Shown here one piece after another: positions 47,133 to 58,977 of a stretch of 64,000 nucleotides of DNA (its first letter is position 1; each line of letters starts with the position of its first letter). Made by a program: the position numbers and the translations under genes. This DNA is from Medicago truncatula (Eukaryota > Streptophyta > Magnoliopsida > Fabales > Fabaceae). The stretch covers positions 56,956,091 through 57,020,090 of the forward strand of contig NC_053044.1 of NCBI RefSeq assembly GCF_003473485.1. The letters run 5' to 3'. Under the pieces are notes generated by a model. That model made no database searches, was not told the origin of the DNA, and saw only the letters and a program-made list of their open reading frames with translations.

Positions 47133-47619
47133 GATTAAATATATTTTTGGTCCTTATAAATATATTAAATTTTCGTTTTAGTCCCTCTAAAATTTTCCTT
47201 CAACTTTTAGTCCCTATAAAATTTTCAATCACTATTTTTAAGTAAATTTTTGTATTTTTTAATGAAATTATGCAGAAATGTATGAAATATTGTAAAAATC
47301 ATTCCCAAAAAAAATAAGAATTTTTTAATAAAACATGAATTAAATATGAATTTTTTACCGTAAAAAATATAAAAATTCATATTTAATTCATGTTTTGGTA
47401 AAAAATTCTAATTTTTTTTTGGAAGAGGTCCTTATAATATTATAAATTTTTCTGCAAAATTTTATTTAAAAATATAAATTTTAAATATGAGTTTACTTTA
47501 AAAGAGGGACCATAAGTAAAGATTGAAAATTTTATAGGGACTAAAAGTTGAAGGAAAATTTTAGAGGGACTAAAACAAAAAATTGGTATATTTATAGGGA
47601 CCAAAAACATATTTAACCC
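47133..47619. mobile_element. Fold-back element copy 1, 487 bp, 9-bp target duplication
   Basis: The left end GGATTAAATATATTTTTGGT and right end accaaaaacatatttaaccc are inverted. Complementarity extends deep inside (ttttagtccctctaaaattt and its inverse). A perfect 9-bp duplication ttaaaacaa flanks it (47124-47132 and 47620-47628). Non-coding; same family as 58978-59476. Confidence 0.9.
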
Positions 47620-47628
47620 TTAAAACAA

Positions 47629-48595
47629 TGGGTATAAGAAACAAACAAAGATTAAGAGCACAACCCAACACACGCGAAACTAAATTATAAAAAAGATGAT
47701 GTTTGAATTATTGGAGCACTAACCAACGGTGTAAAAGACCGGTGTATCGACAAGTCGTCAATACGGAACGGTTCTAAGAACCAATAACTCCCTGCAACGA
47801 ACGACAACAAACAAAACGAGTCTTTCGACGAAAGAGTCTAACATCACACAAAGAGAATCATAAGGATATCAAACCGGAATGAAAATCAATCCCAAGACTG
47901 ATACAAATATTAACAGTTAATACTTGCAGATCTCAACAAATATGAAAACATCAAAAAATTTAAACACCAATTTGATACCATGACCGTACGCCAGAGAACC
48001 ATCTCGACAGATTCGAGCAGAACAACAACCTGCCGCACCAAACTAGATGAATTTTAGGATAAGAATATTAGATTTTTTTTGGTAATAAGTCGGTGAAGGA
48101 ATTTAATAACAACGGCCAAATTATAATACTCCCTCCGTTCTATTATAAGTGAGTCTTTTGTCCATTTCACGTGTACTAAGAAAAAGTGTATAAAAGAAAG
48201 AGATAGAAAAATAGTTTTGAATGTGTTGTCAAGTATTGATGCATTCTTCATTATTATAAATGCAAAGTAGAATATATGGAATTGATTCTTTTTTTAGAAA
48301 AAAATTGACTCATATATGACATTTAATGTTGCTAATGTATATTACATTTTGATTGGTTGATATCATGAGAGGATAAAATACCCTCTAAATAAGAGAGGGT
48401 AATCTAGAAAAAACCGTTTATTTGTCATAAAATTAAGGGGTTTATATAGTTTTTGTCAATTTGTCATATGTTATAGGCTTAATTACACCACGGGTCCTTT
48501 ATGTTTGACGTTTGTAACATATAGGTCATTTAAGTTTGTTTTGTAACAAATAAGTCCTTTAACTTTATAATAGTGTGCAACTAAGTCCTTCTATT
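47629..48595. other. Intergenic, MITE end and partial repeat
   Basis: No gene. A Stowaway-like end, atactccctccgttctatta, starts at 48126 without a clear partner. From 48476 a ggcttaattacaccacgggt segment resembles the start of other legume fold-back elements, but no second half is seen. Confidence 0.4.
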
Positions 48596-48609
48596 AACTC
48601 ACCGTCACA

Positions 48610-48750
48610 ATCCAGAAGTCCTAGCTCAACTGGCAAAATGTCGAAATTGTTAGGCCGGATTCCATGACCGGGGTACGAACCCAGATACCTCCACTTGTGT
48701 GTGTGTGAGTATATAATGGCTTTGTCATTTCGTCTATTTACCAAAAAAAA
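48610..48750 (+). mobile_element. SINE with 14-bp target duplication
   Basis: A tRNA-like 5' part (CCTAGCTCAACTGGCAAAA as box A, GGGGTACGAACCC as box B), a GT microsatellite and a short A tail. A perfect 14-bp duplication aactcaccgtcaca flanks it (48596-48609 and 48751-48764). It is a different SINE family from 30926 and 42606. Confidence 0.9.
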
Positions 48751-48764
48751 AACTCACCGTCACA

Positions 48765-51246
48765 GAAACGTTGACATGGTTATGAAGTCTGTGATGTGGC
48801 ATGCCAGAGGCTTAAACACTGCATTTTTGAAGTCTGAGGGAGGGAGTAGTATATGGCAAAACATTGCGTTTTGCAAAATAGAAGCTAAAAGAAGGGTTTG
48901 AAGAGATAGAGAGAGAAAACAAATCGGGGAAAACGTGAACCCTAATTTGGGTGAAAAATTTGTGATTCGAGTTGATTCGTATGCAAAATCGCATGTTCCT
49001 TTGACCTTAAAGGTTAGTATCGCTTTTTTCATTTGTTGATTTGATTTTGATTCGAGTTTTGTTAAACCCTAATCAAGTGTCATTCGAAAATTGATTTTTT
49101 TTTTTTTCAATTTTCCCCATTAAACTTCCATACCCATGTTTACCAGTAATCGAAACTTGATTTTTTTTAATCAAATGTTTGCTTTGCTATAATTGATGAA
49201 CAGAAAAGCTTGTTTAACAACATCTTTATCATCAATTTAACATTTTATTATCTTAATTTAGTTATCCAAATTATAGATGCTGCTGCAAAAGCTATACAAA
49301 CTTAGTTAAAAAGAATACTAACACATTCAACATGTTAATATCCTCAAGATGTTTAATTTTTTATCCGTTTAAGAGTAGTTTCTCTCTTATGACTGCCAAC
49401 TCATGACTGTACGTTCAATTTTCATTTTAACTACCACTACCATATAAGTGGTGAGTGTTGACTGTTGGGTGATTGCATTTTCATATACACATTAAAGATG
49501 AACAAATATGTCCTTTATTTTTAAAAAGAAAGAGCATTTGAAGAAAGTAAGAAGATGTAGTTGTGAAGGTAGATGTATAGCTACTGAAGGTGCATCATAA
49601 CATAACATCACACTTATCCAACGCTTCATAACATCAATCATCCAACGATTCAGACAACTCATAAACCGTAAAATAATAATGTACTTCACTCATTCACCAT
49701 AGCATCCGTCAAATGTATGCCATGCTTTTGGTCTATACTTGCAGAGTCAATTGCAATTCTATCTATGCTTTCAAGAAAAAAAATTCTTTTAAGAGAATTT
49801 AACCATGTTAAATAAGATGCGAGATGTTTTGACACTTTGATAAAAAGTTAGGGAAAGTTGATGTGTACATTATCACAACTAAAAGGAGTGGAGAAATTCT
49901 TTTATAGTCACAAACACTACAAATGTATAGTGTTTAGACACACACATCACATGATTATTTTTAACAATGAAAAAGAAATTAATAATAAAATGATTTAATA
50001 TTTTAAGAAATGACATTTTTATGTGTGTGTGACCAAACATTATTCATGTGTTTCTCCGATGAAAAAATGACTCAAAAGGAGTGTTTGTGCCAAAATCTTA
50101 CTAGATGAGATATGCGCAACTTTTCTCACTTATTACAATTTTCTTAACAAATACTAATTAATAACTATTTTAATAATTGATTGTGACTAGCTCCACTTTG
50201 TATATTTAATTAATTTAAAAAAATGGAGGTGGCTCACGGAAACTAGATGAGAATGCAACTAAAAACAATTGACAGATCCAAGGCAAGTGCAGGCCAAATG
50301 TCGTGACATGTGTGTGGCCCATCTGTCTTGTGGAGGAAATATCGACCCACAAATGACATGAGTAAAGCCAAAAAAAGCAACACAACATGCATCAAAGTCT
50401 AGATCCAGATTCTAAAAGCAAAGGCATAATCACGTTTGAGTACCACAAAAGGTAGACAATAGTGGTCGCCACCTAATCACAGGTTAATATATAGCCATCT
50501 TAACATATGTTGTTTGTCCAAAACTCCACCTCATCATCTCCTTTTCCATTCAACTTTGAATTTTGGATTGAAATGCATCTTGATTTTTATTGATTTTTCC
50601 CAGTATTCATTATTTTTTTAAATTTAAAAAAATGATCTTAAATTGAAGGGTTTAGACGGGGCTCACTATAGTGCAGTTGCCTGCACACAACCCCCCACAA
50701 AGACCCATTCAGCATTGATACATGGTCTAATAGTTTCACAAAATGTGAGATCTCGGCTGTTCATTTGCAATCAGAAGGTGCATACAAAAGCAGTAACTAT
50801 ATTAAATCCAAACCCGCAAAGAATTATTTCGATCCGTAAATATGCATATCAATCAATTCCGCCAAAACACAGTAAAGCAAGCCTTTCCCTTTCGTTCTCC
50901 ACCGTTTAATAAGCAAATCAATATCAAAAGTTCTCATTCCTTTTTTCCACTCATACCAATCAAATCATAAATGGCAACCATAAAAAAAACAACCCACTTT
51001 AAGCTAAATAAACCCCATTAAATAAATAAAAAAACGCAACTAAAGACTAAAATAGAATCCATACAGCAATTGCTCCTGAAGCATAGGAAAATTAAAAGCA
51101 AAACTACATTGCAAAAATTAAAAAAAAAAAAAAATAAAAGGAAATTACATCCAGTTCAAAAGTAACACCAAGTTAAACTCAAAATAGAATAAAATTATAG
51201 AATTTTTATTTTAATTAAGATACCTTAACTTCACGACGACCTCAAG
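48765..51246. other. Intergenic region, no supported gene
   Basis: AT-rich. A leader-like purine stretch at 48890-48930 followed by AACCCTAATTTGGG could be an abandoned first exon (GTTAGT-type donor near 49012). The 3' UTR of the minus-strand sterol methyltransferase should occupy the right few hundred bases. Confidence 0.35.
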
Positions 51247-52329
51247 TTAATTTGAATTATCTTCTTTTGGTTTTCTGCAGAGAATCATGTGCATAGGAGA
51301 GAAAATTCCAGAATCACCCCCTCTGGTCAAAAAGTCAGCAGTCTTGAACAGCATCTCATGAACATCAACGGTTCCTTTAGGTGCAATTCCCAAAGCAGAC
51401 AGAACCGTTACCACAATATGGTTACGCCAATAAGCAATCCTACCCATTTTCAAACGGGTCCACCATGGATGAGACGGTGGCTGAGCCAGATCCCGTTCCT
51501 TAACAACCTCAAACCCAACCTTCTTAGCCGCTTCAGCTATATCTGCGTAGGTTCTAAGCCCAGGAAGAGCATCACCTCTTTCAATCCCTTGAATAATCTC
51601 AACATGTTCAGCGTTTTCAGCTACAAATTTCTCAGTAGTAACCCATTCATATGAAACGTAAAGAGCACCAGGTTTCAAAACCCTAAAAATTTCAGCGTAA
51701 ACTTCTTCGAGATTAGGCGCGTGGCACGTGGCTTCAATTGAATACGCGCCGTCGAAGCTGTTACTGGGAAACGGCATCTTCAGAAAATTACCACAAACAA
51801 CATCGCATAGAGAATCTAAACCAGCTTTTTTGTTGTGTAATTTTGCACGATTCACTTGATACTCGTTGATCGTGATACCTACAACGTTAGCGCGTGAGTG
51901 AGACGCGATAGCTCTCATGGGCCCACCAACACCGCAACCTACATCGAGAATTTTATCACCAGATTTAACCTCGATTAGATCTACGGCCATTTCTTCATGG
52001 AGGCGAGTGGCATCACGGTCAGATTTACCGGGAATAGCGGGTGAAAAATGGAAGGATTGACCCCAACCCCATTCGTAAATATCGGTAACGAGATTGTAAA
52101 ATGTATCGACGAAATCTGGAACTTTCTCAGCGGTTTCGATCTCTTTTGGGCGGCGGAAGAAAGACCAGTATTTATCGTAACTGTCTTGGACTTTTTCAGC
52201 GGAAATTGAACCGCCGGATAGATCGGTGGCGCGTTTGCCTTTTCGTTCGGCGGGGCCGAGAACGCAGACGAACCAGTAGAGGCCGCCGGCGAGGAGAGCT
52301 CCGGTGCAGAAGAGAGAAAGGGTATCCAT
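51247..52329 (-). CDS. SMT2: 24-methylenesterol C-methyltransferase 2 (SMT2/SMT3 type)
   Basis: 360 residues in one exon, as in Arabidopsis SMT2. It transfers a methyl group from S-adenosylmethionine to 24-methylenelophenol, the second side-chain alkylation that leads to sitosterol and stigmasterol, at the ER membrane. An N-terminal hydrophobic anchor (about residues 3-24, LFCTGALLAGGLYWFVCVL) is followed by GPAERKGKRATDLSGGSIS. YEWGWGQSFHFSP is the sterol-binding region I; LDVGCGVGGP is SAM motif I; EATCHAP and KPGALYVSYEW are further SMT blocks. The C-terminal sterol C-methyltransferase domain ends with HMILCRKP. The start is MDTLSLF; an in-frame ATG six codons upstream is less likely by family comparison. 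Intact. Confidence 0.96.
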   Translation of the reverse strand: MDTLSLFCTGALLAGGLYWFVCVLGPAERKGKRATDLSGGSISAEKVQDSYDKYWSFFRRPKEIETAEKVPDFVDTFYNLVTDIYEWGWGQSFHFSPAIPGKSDRDATRLHEEMAVDLIEVKSGDKILDVGCGVGGPMRAIASHSRANVVGITINEYQVNRAKLHNKKAGLDSLCDVVCGNFLKMPFPSNSFDGAYSIEATCHAPNLEEVYAEIFRVLKPGALYVSYEWVTTEKFVAENAEHVEIIQGIERGDALPGLRTYADIAEAAKKVGFEVVKERDLAQPPSHPWWTRLKMGRIAYWRNHIVVTVLSALGIAPKGTVDVHEMLFKTADFLTRGGDSGIFSPMHMILCRKPKEDNSN

Positions 52330-54635
52330 TGAAAAAAAGAGAGACAAGAGGAGTGTGTTTTTTGTTTCACTCGTAACTGTTCTTAAGTGAAGTGAGAAAC
52401 TGATGTGTTGTGTTGGTGTCCTTTATTAATTTAATTTTTATTTTAAATTGGTGCTGTTTTTATTATTTTAGTGAACAGCATCTTTCCATCCACGTGCTTT
52501 GCGCGTGAATCCCGCTTAGTTGTTATCATCATTTGTTTAGTTTTTTAAAGATCGGGACAGCTCAAACATACAGCACATTTCTTGTTTTGTTTTGATTTCC
52601 ACATCTTTGTTTTATTTTTATCCTTTCATGATTCGAATGAAGTAGTGGCAAACAGTGATATGTCCATTGATTTAACAAAATGAATAGTAATAAATATCAC
52701 ATATATGGTGCAATGTATTAATGAGTTATGAATAGTTTCTAAATGTGGTTAGCAACTTATCATTGATTTAGCAAAATGAATAAATATCCTTTTAACATAT
52801 ACAGTAGATGCTATTCTGTTTTTCAGATATGGTATGCTTCGTGTGGGGTTCGTTTGGCTTGATTGAAAGGGCTCTTGATGCTTGCTGTATTTTTCAGGGG
52901 CTTATGGTTCGTGAAATTTTCCGTGTTGTCGATAGATTTATACACCATACTTAAAAAAATGAGTTTGATTTAGTCCGACTTGATTCCGGTACAAGTTACG
53001 GTTCTTTCAATGCTTGCAACTTTGTACACATAAAATTTATTTTGCAAATTGGTTTTGGACTCTACATTGGGCTTGTTGGTTTGTGCTTTGGTGTGCATAT
53101 ATCTGCGACACATTTTGGTTTATCATTGGATTTTCGTCCAATTATTTATCTTATACCACTTTTGTTAATCATCATTGTATTATTTTTTTAAGGGTTGATT
53201 TGCGATTGCTGGATTAGCTTTATGTCCCCTAGCTTTTGTACTTTCTTTTTTATTTATCATATTTTCCTTGCTTAAAAATATAAATAAATATCCATTATAA
53301 GTACATTGTACGTGAGCAAATAAAGGAATATATTTTACTACCTCCATTCCGTCTCTAAATATAGTACATTTTTGTCAAATCACAGAAATTAAGAAAGTTT
53401 GTAGTTGTTAGCTTGTATTTTATTTTGTATGTTCGCCGGACAATAGAAGGTTCAAAGTTGCAAGTTTCTTTAAGTCCATGATCGAAAGTTGCTGAGTTCA
53501 ACAGATACTGAGAGTTTTCAACATAAGTCATAGTTCGACAGACATTAGAAGTTTTTGACGGAAAGATGGAAACTGACAGACAGTTAATTTAATAAAGAAG
53601 TTGGTTTCAAGTGTCCAGACACGTGGAAGGCATGCAGTTTTCGACGAAGACATGCAATTTTTAGCAGTTTAGTTTTTGCAGTTATTTTTTATATGTATAT
53701 ATAGTAGTTTTTCATTAGGAAAAAATGGTCGCAAATCACTTATAGAATTCTAGCACTCGAAGTACCAACGTCCAGAGAAAAGTGTCATACAAAATGTTGT
53801 ATGTAATCTGATTTGTCGAACCACTTTTACACAAATGCAATGCAATTTGCCTTTTCTTTAAGTTTCTACGTTTAAACTTTAAAGTCATTTACTTGAATAT
53901 TCTTTATTGATCTCTGTCGAAAGGCAATTATCTTCATACAAAAAATGGTTTTATTCATCTTGTTCATAAAGCAACATATGAATATGATGAACATTCATGT
54001 ATTTTCTGAAAAAAAGATTGCACAAAATGTCCTAGGATTTCTGGTTTGATCCTACTTGTAATAATCAAAACTAGTCCTATTATTTACCAAAAACACCAGT
54101 AAATTGTACTAATATTAAATTTGTATATAATTACTATTGTTTTATAAATTTATCCTTAAGAGAGAGAGAGATATTTAGTTTATGTTTTCAACGTATTATT
54201 TATTGTTAATTGAAGACAAAGATGCAATATAAATAAAGGTATATTGGTAAATAAATAATTAATTTCATTGAAAATACCAAATAAGTCTTATAAAAATGAA
54301 CAATTTTTTTTCTTCGAAAGAGTCTTTTAACTAAGGACGGAGGTAGTAATAGTTAAAGGGACAAAATTGGAAATAGTGCAAAATTTTATTGATATCACAA
54401 GTCACAACATAACATATAATTTGGAACAAGGTCTTTTGTTTGTTAGAATAACATATAAATTGGAATGGAGGGAGTAGTAATATATCCTTTAAAAAAAGAG
54501 TAGTATATCCTTTTTTTAGGTAGTGTTACAAAGTACCGAGGCAAAAGGAAAAGAAAAAAAAAAAAGGAAAAACTGAAATTAAGTTCCAAGCTTATCTCTC
54601 ATGGTGAGAGATTCCATGCAAGACGGCGGACAATT
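52330..54635. other. SMT2 promoter side and intergenic repeats
   Basis: The part next to 52330 must hold the SMT2 promoter (CT/GA-rich leader at about 52331-52350). Further right I see Stowaway-like ends at 53339 (tactacctccattccgtctc), 54341 (ggacggaggtagta) and 54461 (ggaatggagggagtagta), which do not pair cleanly and suggest overlapping MITE remnants. No gene. Confidence 0.4.
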
Positions 54636-55091
54636 TCAGTGAGAAGAGCACATTGCATGTGATCTCTCCTTAGCCATAAAATCTGCACACATATTTTGTT
54701 CCCTTAAAACATGCACCAATGTTGTATTTTCATTTACATGCACATTTATGCTATTGACATTCTTCATTTTTTTTTTGCGAAAAAAAAAATGAAGAATGTC
54801 AATAGCATAAATGTGCAAGGTATGATCACGACCAATAATAACCATGTCAACTCCTTCGAAACAATCACTCTCACAAATAATGTTGACAAAGTCTTTTTTA
54901 CTGCAAAAATCAAAGCTTATCTTTTTATCACATAACTCAGCTGATAACACATCACCTCCAACTTTATAGTGAGAAAAACCAGCTATCAAATCTCCATCGT
55001 GGTTGCGAACAACACCACCACAACCTAAGCAACCAAAATCTTGTAGAAAACTACCATCAATATTGAGTTTGAGTGTACCTTTCGGAGGGGG
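54636..55091 (-). pseudogene. RNase H-like domain of a retroelement, with palindromic insertion
   Basis: Minus-strand translation from 55091: GTLKLNIDGSFLQDFGCLGC, VVRNHDGDLIAGFSHYKVGG, then ISFDFCSKKDFVNIICESDC, HVLREQNMCADFMAKE. This is the RVT_3/RNase H-like fold with its first Asp (NIDGS), ESD and C-terminal DFMAKE. The usual Glu in an LSAELCA-type motif is present. A palindromic duplication (54740-54816) inserts KKKMKNVNSIN-type residues in the middle. Lead-in sequence to the right has stops. Non-functional remnant. Confidence 0.75.
54740..54816. repeat. Perfect 37-bp-arm palindrome with 3-nt loop
   Basis: Left arm 54740-54776 begins gcacatttatgctattgaca and ends in ten T. Loop gcg is at 54777-54779. 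Right arm 54780-54816 is its exact reverse complement. It lies inside the RNase H-like pseudogene, where the left arm belongs to the normal coding sequence on the minus strand and the right arm is its inverted copy, or the reverse. Confidence 0.97.
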
Positions 55092-55559
55092 GATCTAATG
55101 AGTTAAGAGACACGATGAGTATGAGTCCAAACTAAGATTCAGATAGTAAGAAATGCATTCATCATGTAACAAAAATGTCTTTTACACAACATCTTGAATA
55201 CACCGATGTTGGTCCTAAAAAAATAGCATTGTTTCTCCAACACCAAGCATACCATACTCCTGTAATAAACAAAATAGAGGAAGTACTCTTTGTCATCTCA
55301 TGAAGCAAAACTTTGACATCGAATTCAGAGAAAAAAATATGATATTACCCCAAATTCAAGCGGAGCCAAAGCTCTCTAGAGTGTAGGCAATCACGTAAAC
55401 ACTGAAGAATATCTTCTATGGATGAAGAGAAACGATGTAGTTTGGAGAAGCTACCATGTTGCACTAATTCTGACGAATTTTTAAGGAACCTTGTTTGATG
55501 AGTCAAATTTTTAAGCAATGTACAATATATTTTTAATTACTTTTCTCAACAAAAGATAT
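55092..55559. other. Non-coding, probable retroelement lead-in
   Basis: The minus strand holds broken, LINE-like sequence upstream of the RNase H remnant (for example a GVWYAWCWRNN-like stretch near 55240). No intact frame. Confidence 0.35.
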
Positions 55560-56246
55560 TGTTGTGAAAATAACTCAAAATTGAAGAAATTGAAGTTTGC
55601 TGAAGCTGTCAAAATCGGAGTACGATTTTTTTTTGGAGCAGAATTGACACTTTCATTCGTAAAACATCGGAGGATGATCTGGAAAAATCGGAGCATGATT
55701 TCGCGCAGAAGAATAAAAATAAAACGTATTTTTATGGGCCTGATTTGGTTCCGATTTATGAGGAATGCTTTTACTATAAATATAGACATTGTATAAGTGT
55801 AAACCTTGAGATAGAGGAGGCTGAAACAAGAGTTTAGAAAGACAACAACAAAACTAGGGTTTGTCTCTTTAGAACAAACACTAGGGTTTGAGGGTTGATT
55901 CACCTTGGGAAACACTATTCGAATTGAGTCTCTTGGTTACGAGAATAGATTTGGATTTTGGGTAGAATTAGGCGGGAGACTTATTCTTCTAATCCATTGA
56001 TATCTCATTTGTAACGTTACTCATCATATAGTGAAACGAAGGGATGCTCTCTCCCCAGACTAGGTCAATTTGGATCGAACTAGGTCAACAATTTTTTTTT
56101 TGTATTCTCTCTTCTTTTCTCTCGCTGTTTTCTGCTTTTGACTTATGTTTATAATTGTTCCATACATTTTGTTTTGGTTGCTTGATTATCCCTTGTTCCA
56201 CACATCAAATTTGTTATTGATGTGTTTTCTCATTGAATTCACAACA
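55560..56246 (+). mobile_element. Copia-type solo LTR, 687 bp
   Basis: TGTTGTGAA...TTCACAACA ends; flanks gatat (55555-55559) and aatat (56247-56251), a 4/5 match. Same family as the LTR at 61601-62292, with long shared blocks such as taaaccttgagatagagg and ttgattcaccttgggaaaca. No internal domain. Confidence 0.8.
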
Positions 56247-56251
56247 AATAT

Positions 56252-56875
56252 TTTTTTGTGACCAACATGAATCCCTCATTTTTTTCCTTCCTCATGGACC
56301 CGATGGATCTTCGCGCTCTTTTATTTTAAGCAGGATCTTCGTCCTTTTAAAAATGTTAAAAAGACGTATTTTTTTTTATTTTTTTAAGAAAAAAGACATA
56401 AGTTAGTGAGCTACTGATTTTTTAACATGTGATAGATCTATTTTTTTTTATCAGAGGACATGTGATAGATCTTTGTTAATGTTTTTTAATACTTCAAATT
56501 ATGATTAGGACAATGTCCAACCTGGTCTTACTTGTCAATAGTTTGCGATTTCTAATTTCTTTTTATAAAGAAAGTTGGGACGAATTTCTTTAGTCATTAT
56601 TTAGTATATAATTACAGTTAACATGTGTGCGATATATGTCAACATGTGCGCAATTCATATAAGGAGTTTAAAAAGCTTTGTGTGGATCGAATGGTAATTA
56701 TCTCAATTATATTATATAATTAAGTAGAAGATACTATGGAGTTAAAAGCATCTATAATGGCAGGTGCCCTTAAAAAAAAAATCTATAATGGTAATTGTTG
56801 CACGCACTAACATCAATCTAAATAGACACTTATATTGAAGAGAATAAATTTTGATTGGTTACTGAGAAGGATGTT
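56252..56875. other. AT-rich intergenic stretch
   Basis: Poly-T-rich; a short direct repeat acatgtgatagatct occurs at 56428 and 56459. No gene. Confidence 0.4.
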
Positions 56876-57668
56876 GGGGTCTTCGTGGGTCGATTTGGCT
56901 AAATCCAAGACCCGAATCATATAAGATATTCGAATTTGGATATGGTAAAAAGTCCACTCATTATATTAATGGGTGGGTTTGAGCAAACCCACTAGTTTTC
57001 GGTTTGGTTTGAGTTGGGTTATGGGTTATCCAATATTTTTTTTGTTAATATTACTAAATAATGTGTCCTCGTATTTTTTCTCATAAAAATTACTCAACTT
57101 TTTATTTTCTTAAAAAAAATTGTGTAGCCTATTTCACTATATTTTAACATTATAAAATAATAAGTTATAATATTAAATAACAAATTTCATCATAAAATAC
57201 TTACAGCAAACTAAAATTGGATGACGTAAAATTGCTTTAACATCAAAATAACTAAAAGTGCAAGATCATAATTTGCAACTATATCCTGTTTTGATTTTCA
57301 ATATAGAGGATGTGTTGTGTCAATTTTAGAAATTAGACTTTAATTTTCAATATAAAGGATTTGTTGTGTCAATTTTTGAAATTAAACTTGATTTATAACC
57401 TTTTTTTTTTAAAGAAAGATTATAACCAAAATCTTTGTTATTCTCCTTCCTCCCTATGAAAATGAAAATGAAAATAAAAATATGAACATTATTGGGTAAG
57501 TGGGTTTATTGGGTCTGGGTATGGTTTTACCCAAAACCCGTAATTTTTGTGGGTTTATCATTTTTTTAAATCATATCCACCCAATCATCCAACCCAACCC
57601 ACTTTTTTGGGTTTTTTTGGGTGGGTTTGACGGTTTTTTTGGGTTGACCCAACCCATGAACACCCCTA
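56876..57668. mobile_element. hAT-like non-autonomous element
   Basis: The right end, reverse-complemented, reads TAGGGGTGTTCATGGGTTGG, a well-known plant hAT MITE terminus. The left end TTGGGGTCTTCGTGGGTCGA matches it imperfectly. Subterminal regions are rich in gggtt/aaccc words (for example gggtttgagcaaaccc). No coding capacity. The target duplication is not clear. Confidence 0.65.
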
Positions 57669-57833
57669 GATGTATGTGAAACGACACACTCGCTCTCTTT
57701 ACTTTTTCGCGAGCTCGATTTAATAAACTGGTTTAAAGTAAAGTAGTGTTGTTAAAATATAGTGATATAATGTTATTTGTGAATCTCCTTTAATAAAATA
57801 TAGTTCTCCGATCTTTTGAGAGAAACTTGAATT

Positions 57834-58024
57834 CAGGGGCGGTTGGGCACACGCCCGGATCTCGTAAAGACCCATAGATGCCATTGAGGTCCTCAACGTA
57901 CCTATAATTATGATATTATCCATAATATATTGTATGTTACATGTTGTTGCAGTGGATAGGCGCGCTCCTTGGCCCCGCTAGGACATGGGTTCGATCCATG
58001 GTAACTCTCCTGACTCCGCCACTG
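57834..58024. mobile_element. Short hAT MITE containing a tRNA-like segment
   Basis: 191 bp with TIRs CAGGGGCGG and CCGCCACTG (inverse CAGTGGCGG), flanked by a perfect 8-bp duplication cttgaatt (57826-57833 and 58025-58032), both hAT features. Inside, 57953-58008 looks like a SINE head or tRNA: GTGGATAGGCGCGC as box A and GGTTCGATCCATGG as box B. Confidence 0.85.
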
Positions 58025-58589
58025 CTTGAATTAGACTCAAGTCCTCCCTTAAAATTCATAAGTTATTATTGACACGATACACAAAGACTTGTGAATATTA
58101 TGTTACCCCTTTTCTTCCTAAATATGCAACCAAAAAGTATTTTTAAATATTGTAAGACGAATGGTTGAAAATTGTTTTGGAAATATGCAATTGGTTAAAC
58201 ACATCCTAGAATTATTGGAGTTCATCACTATAAAGAATTTTTTAAATCTTATTTCTCTCTTCTATCTTAAGAATGCAAGCCTAAGGATGATGTTTTCTCT
58301 TTTGTATGAATTAATCTATCTCTACCAATAAATAAGTGTCTCGCCAACAAGACTTTCTATTATCATGGTTTTTATGTCAATTCAACCCATTAAACACGAA
58401 TACCCATTACACCCCAAACGTTTGTTAGGCTTTTCCCATGTTTTGAACCTTTTGTTCAGCTTTATAAGTCCAACAACTATCTTCACTTTTCGGTCCTTCG
58501 GACGTTGCCTAAGATTTTAGTGAATTATGGTATGTATGATCTTTAATGCTTTCATTATCAACTTCAACCCTCGTTCCTTTATTGATAAC

Positions 58590-58725
58590 ATCGGCTATTT
58601 TTTATTTTGAAGAAGCTAAACTACCTCATCCAAATTGACATCAAGGAGAATCGAACATGAGACCTTAAGGAGGTGCAAACTTCAAGGTACAAACCAACAC
58701 CGCAAGACCAACTCAAATGTGTTTA
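58590..58725 (-). mobile_element. Possible SINE (minus strand)
   Basis: On the minus strand, GAGTTGGTCTTGCGGTGTTGG (first 20 bases matter) resembles box A and CATGTTCGATTCTCC box B, about 50 bp apart. No clear tail or target duplication. Confidence 0.45.
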
Positions 58726-58977
58726 ACATCGACTAATTATTATTTCTTCTTGTTATGTTTATATAAATTTCTTGATTAACCAAGTTTTGACGATCAGACT
58801 ATAATTCGTTTTAAAAAGCAATAAAGAAATACATTTTCTTAACAAAAGAAAATAATTGAGATTATTGAAAACTTTTATAGGACTATTTTTAATACCCCAA
58901 GACTTAGGAAAACTACTTACTCATCATAATGATGAACTACCTAATGAAATATAAAAGAAAACGAGAAGTAAAACTAA

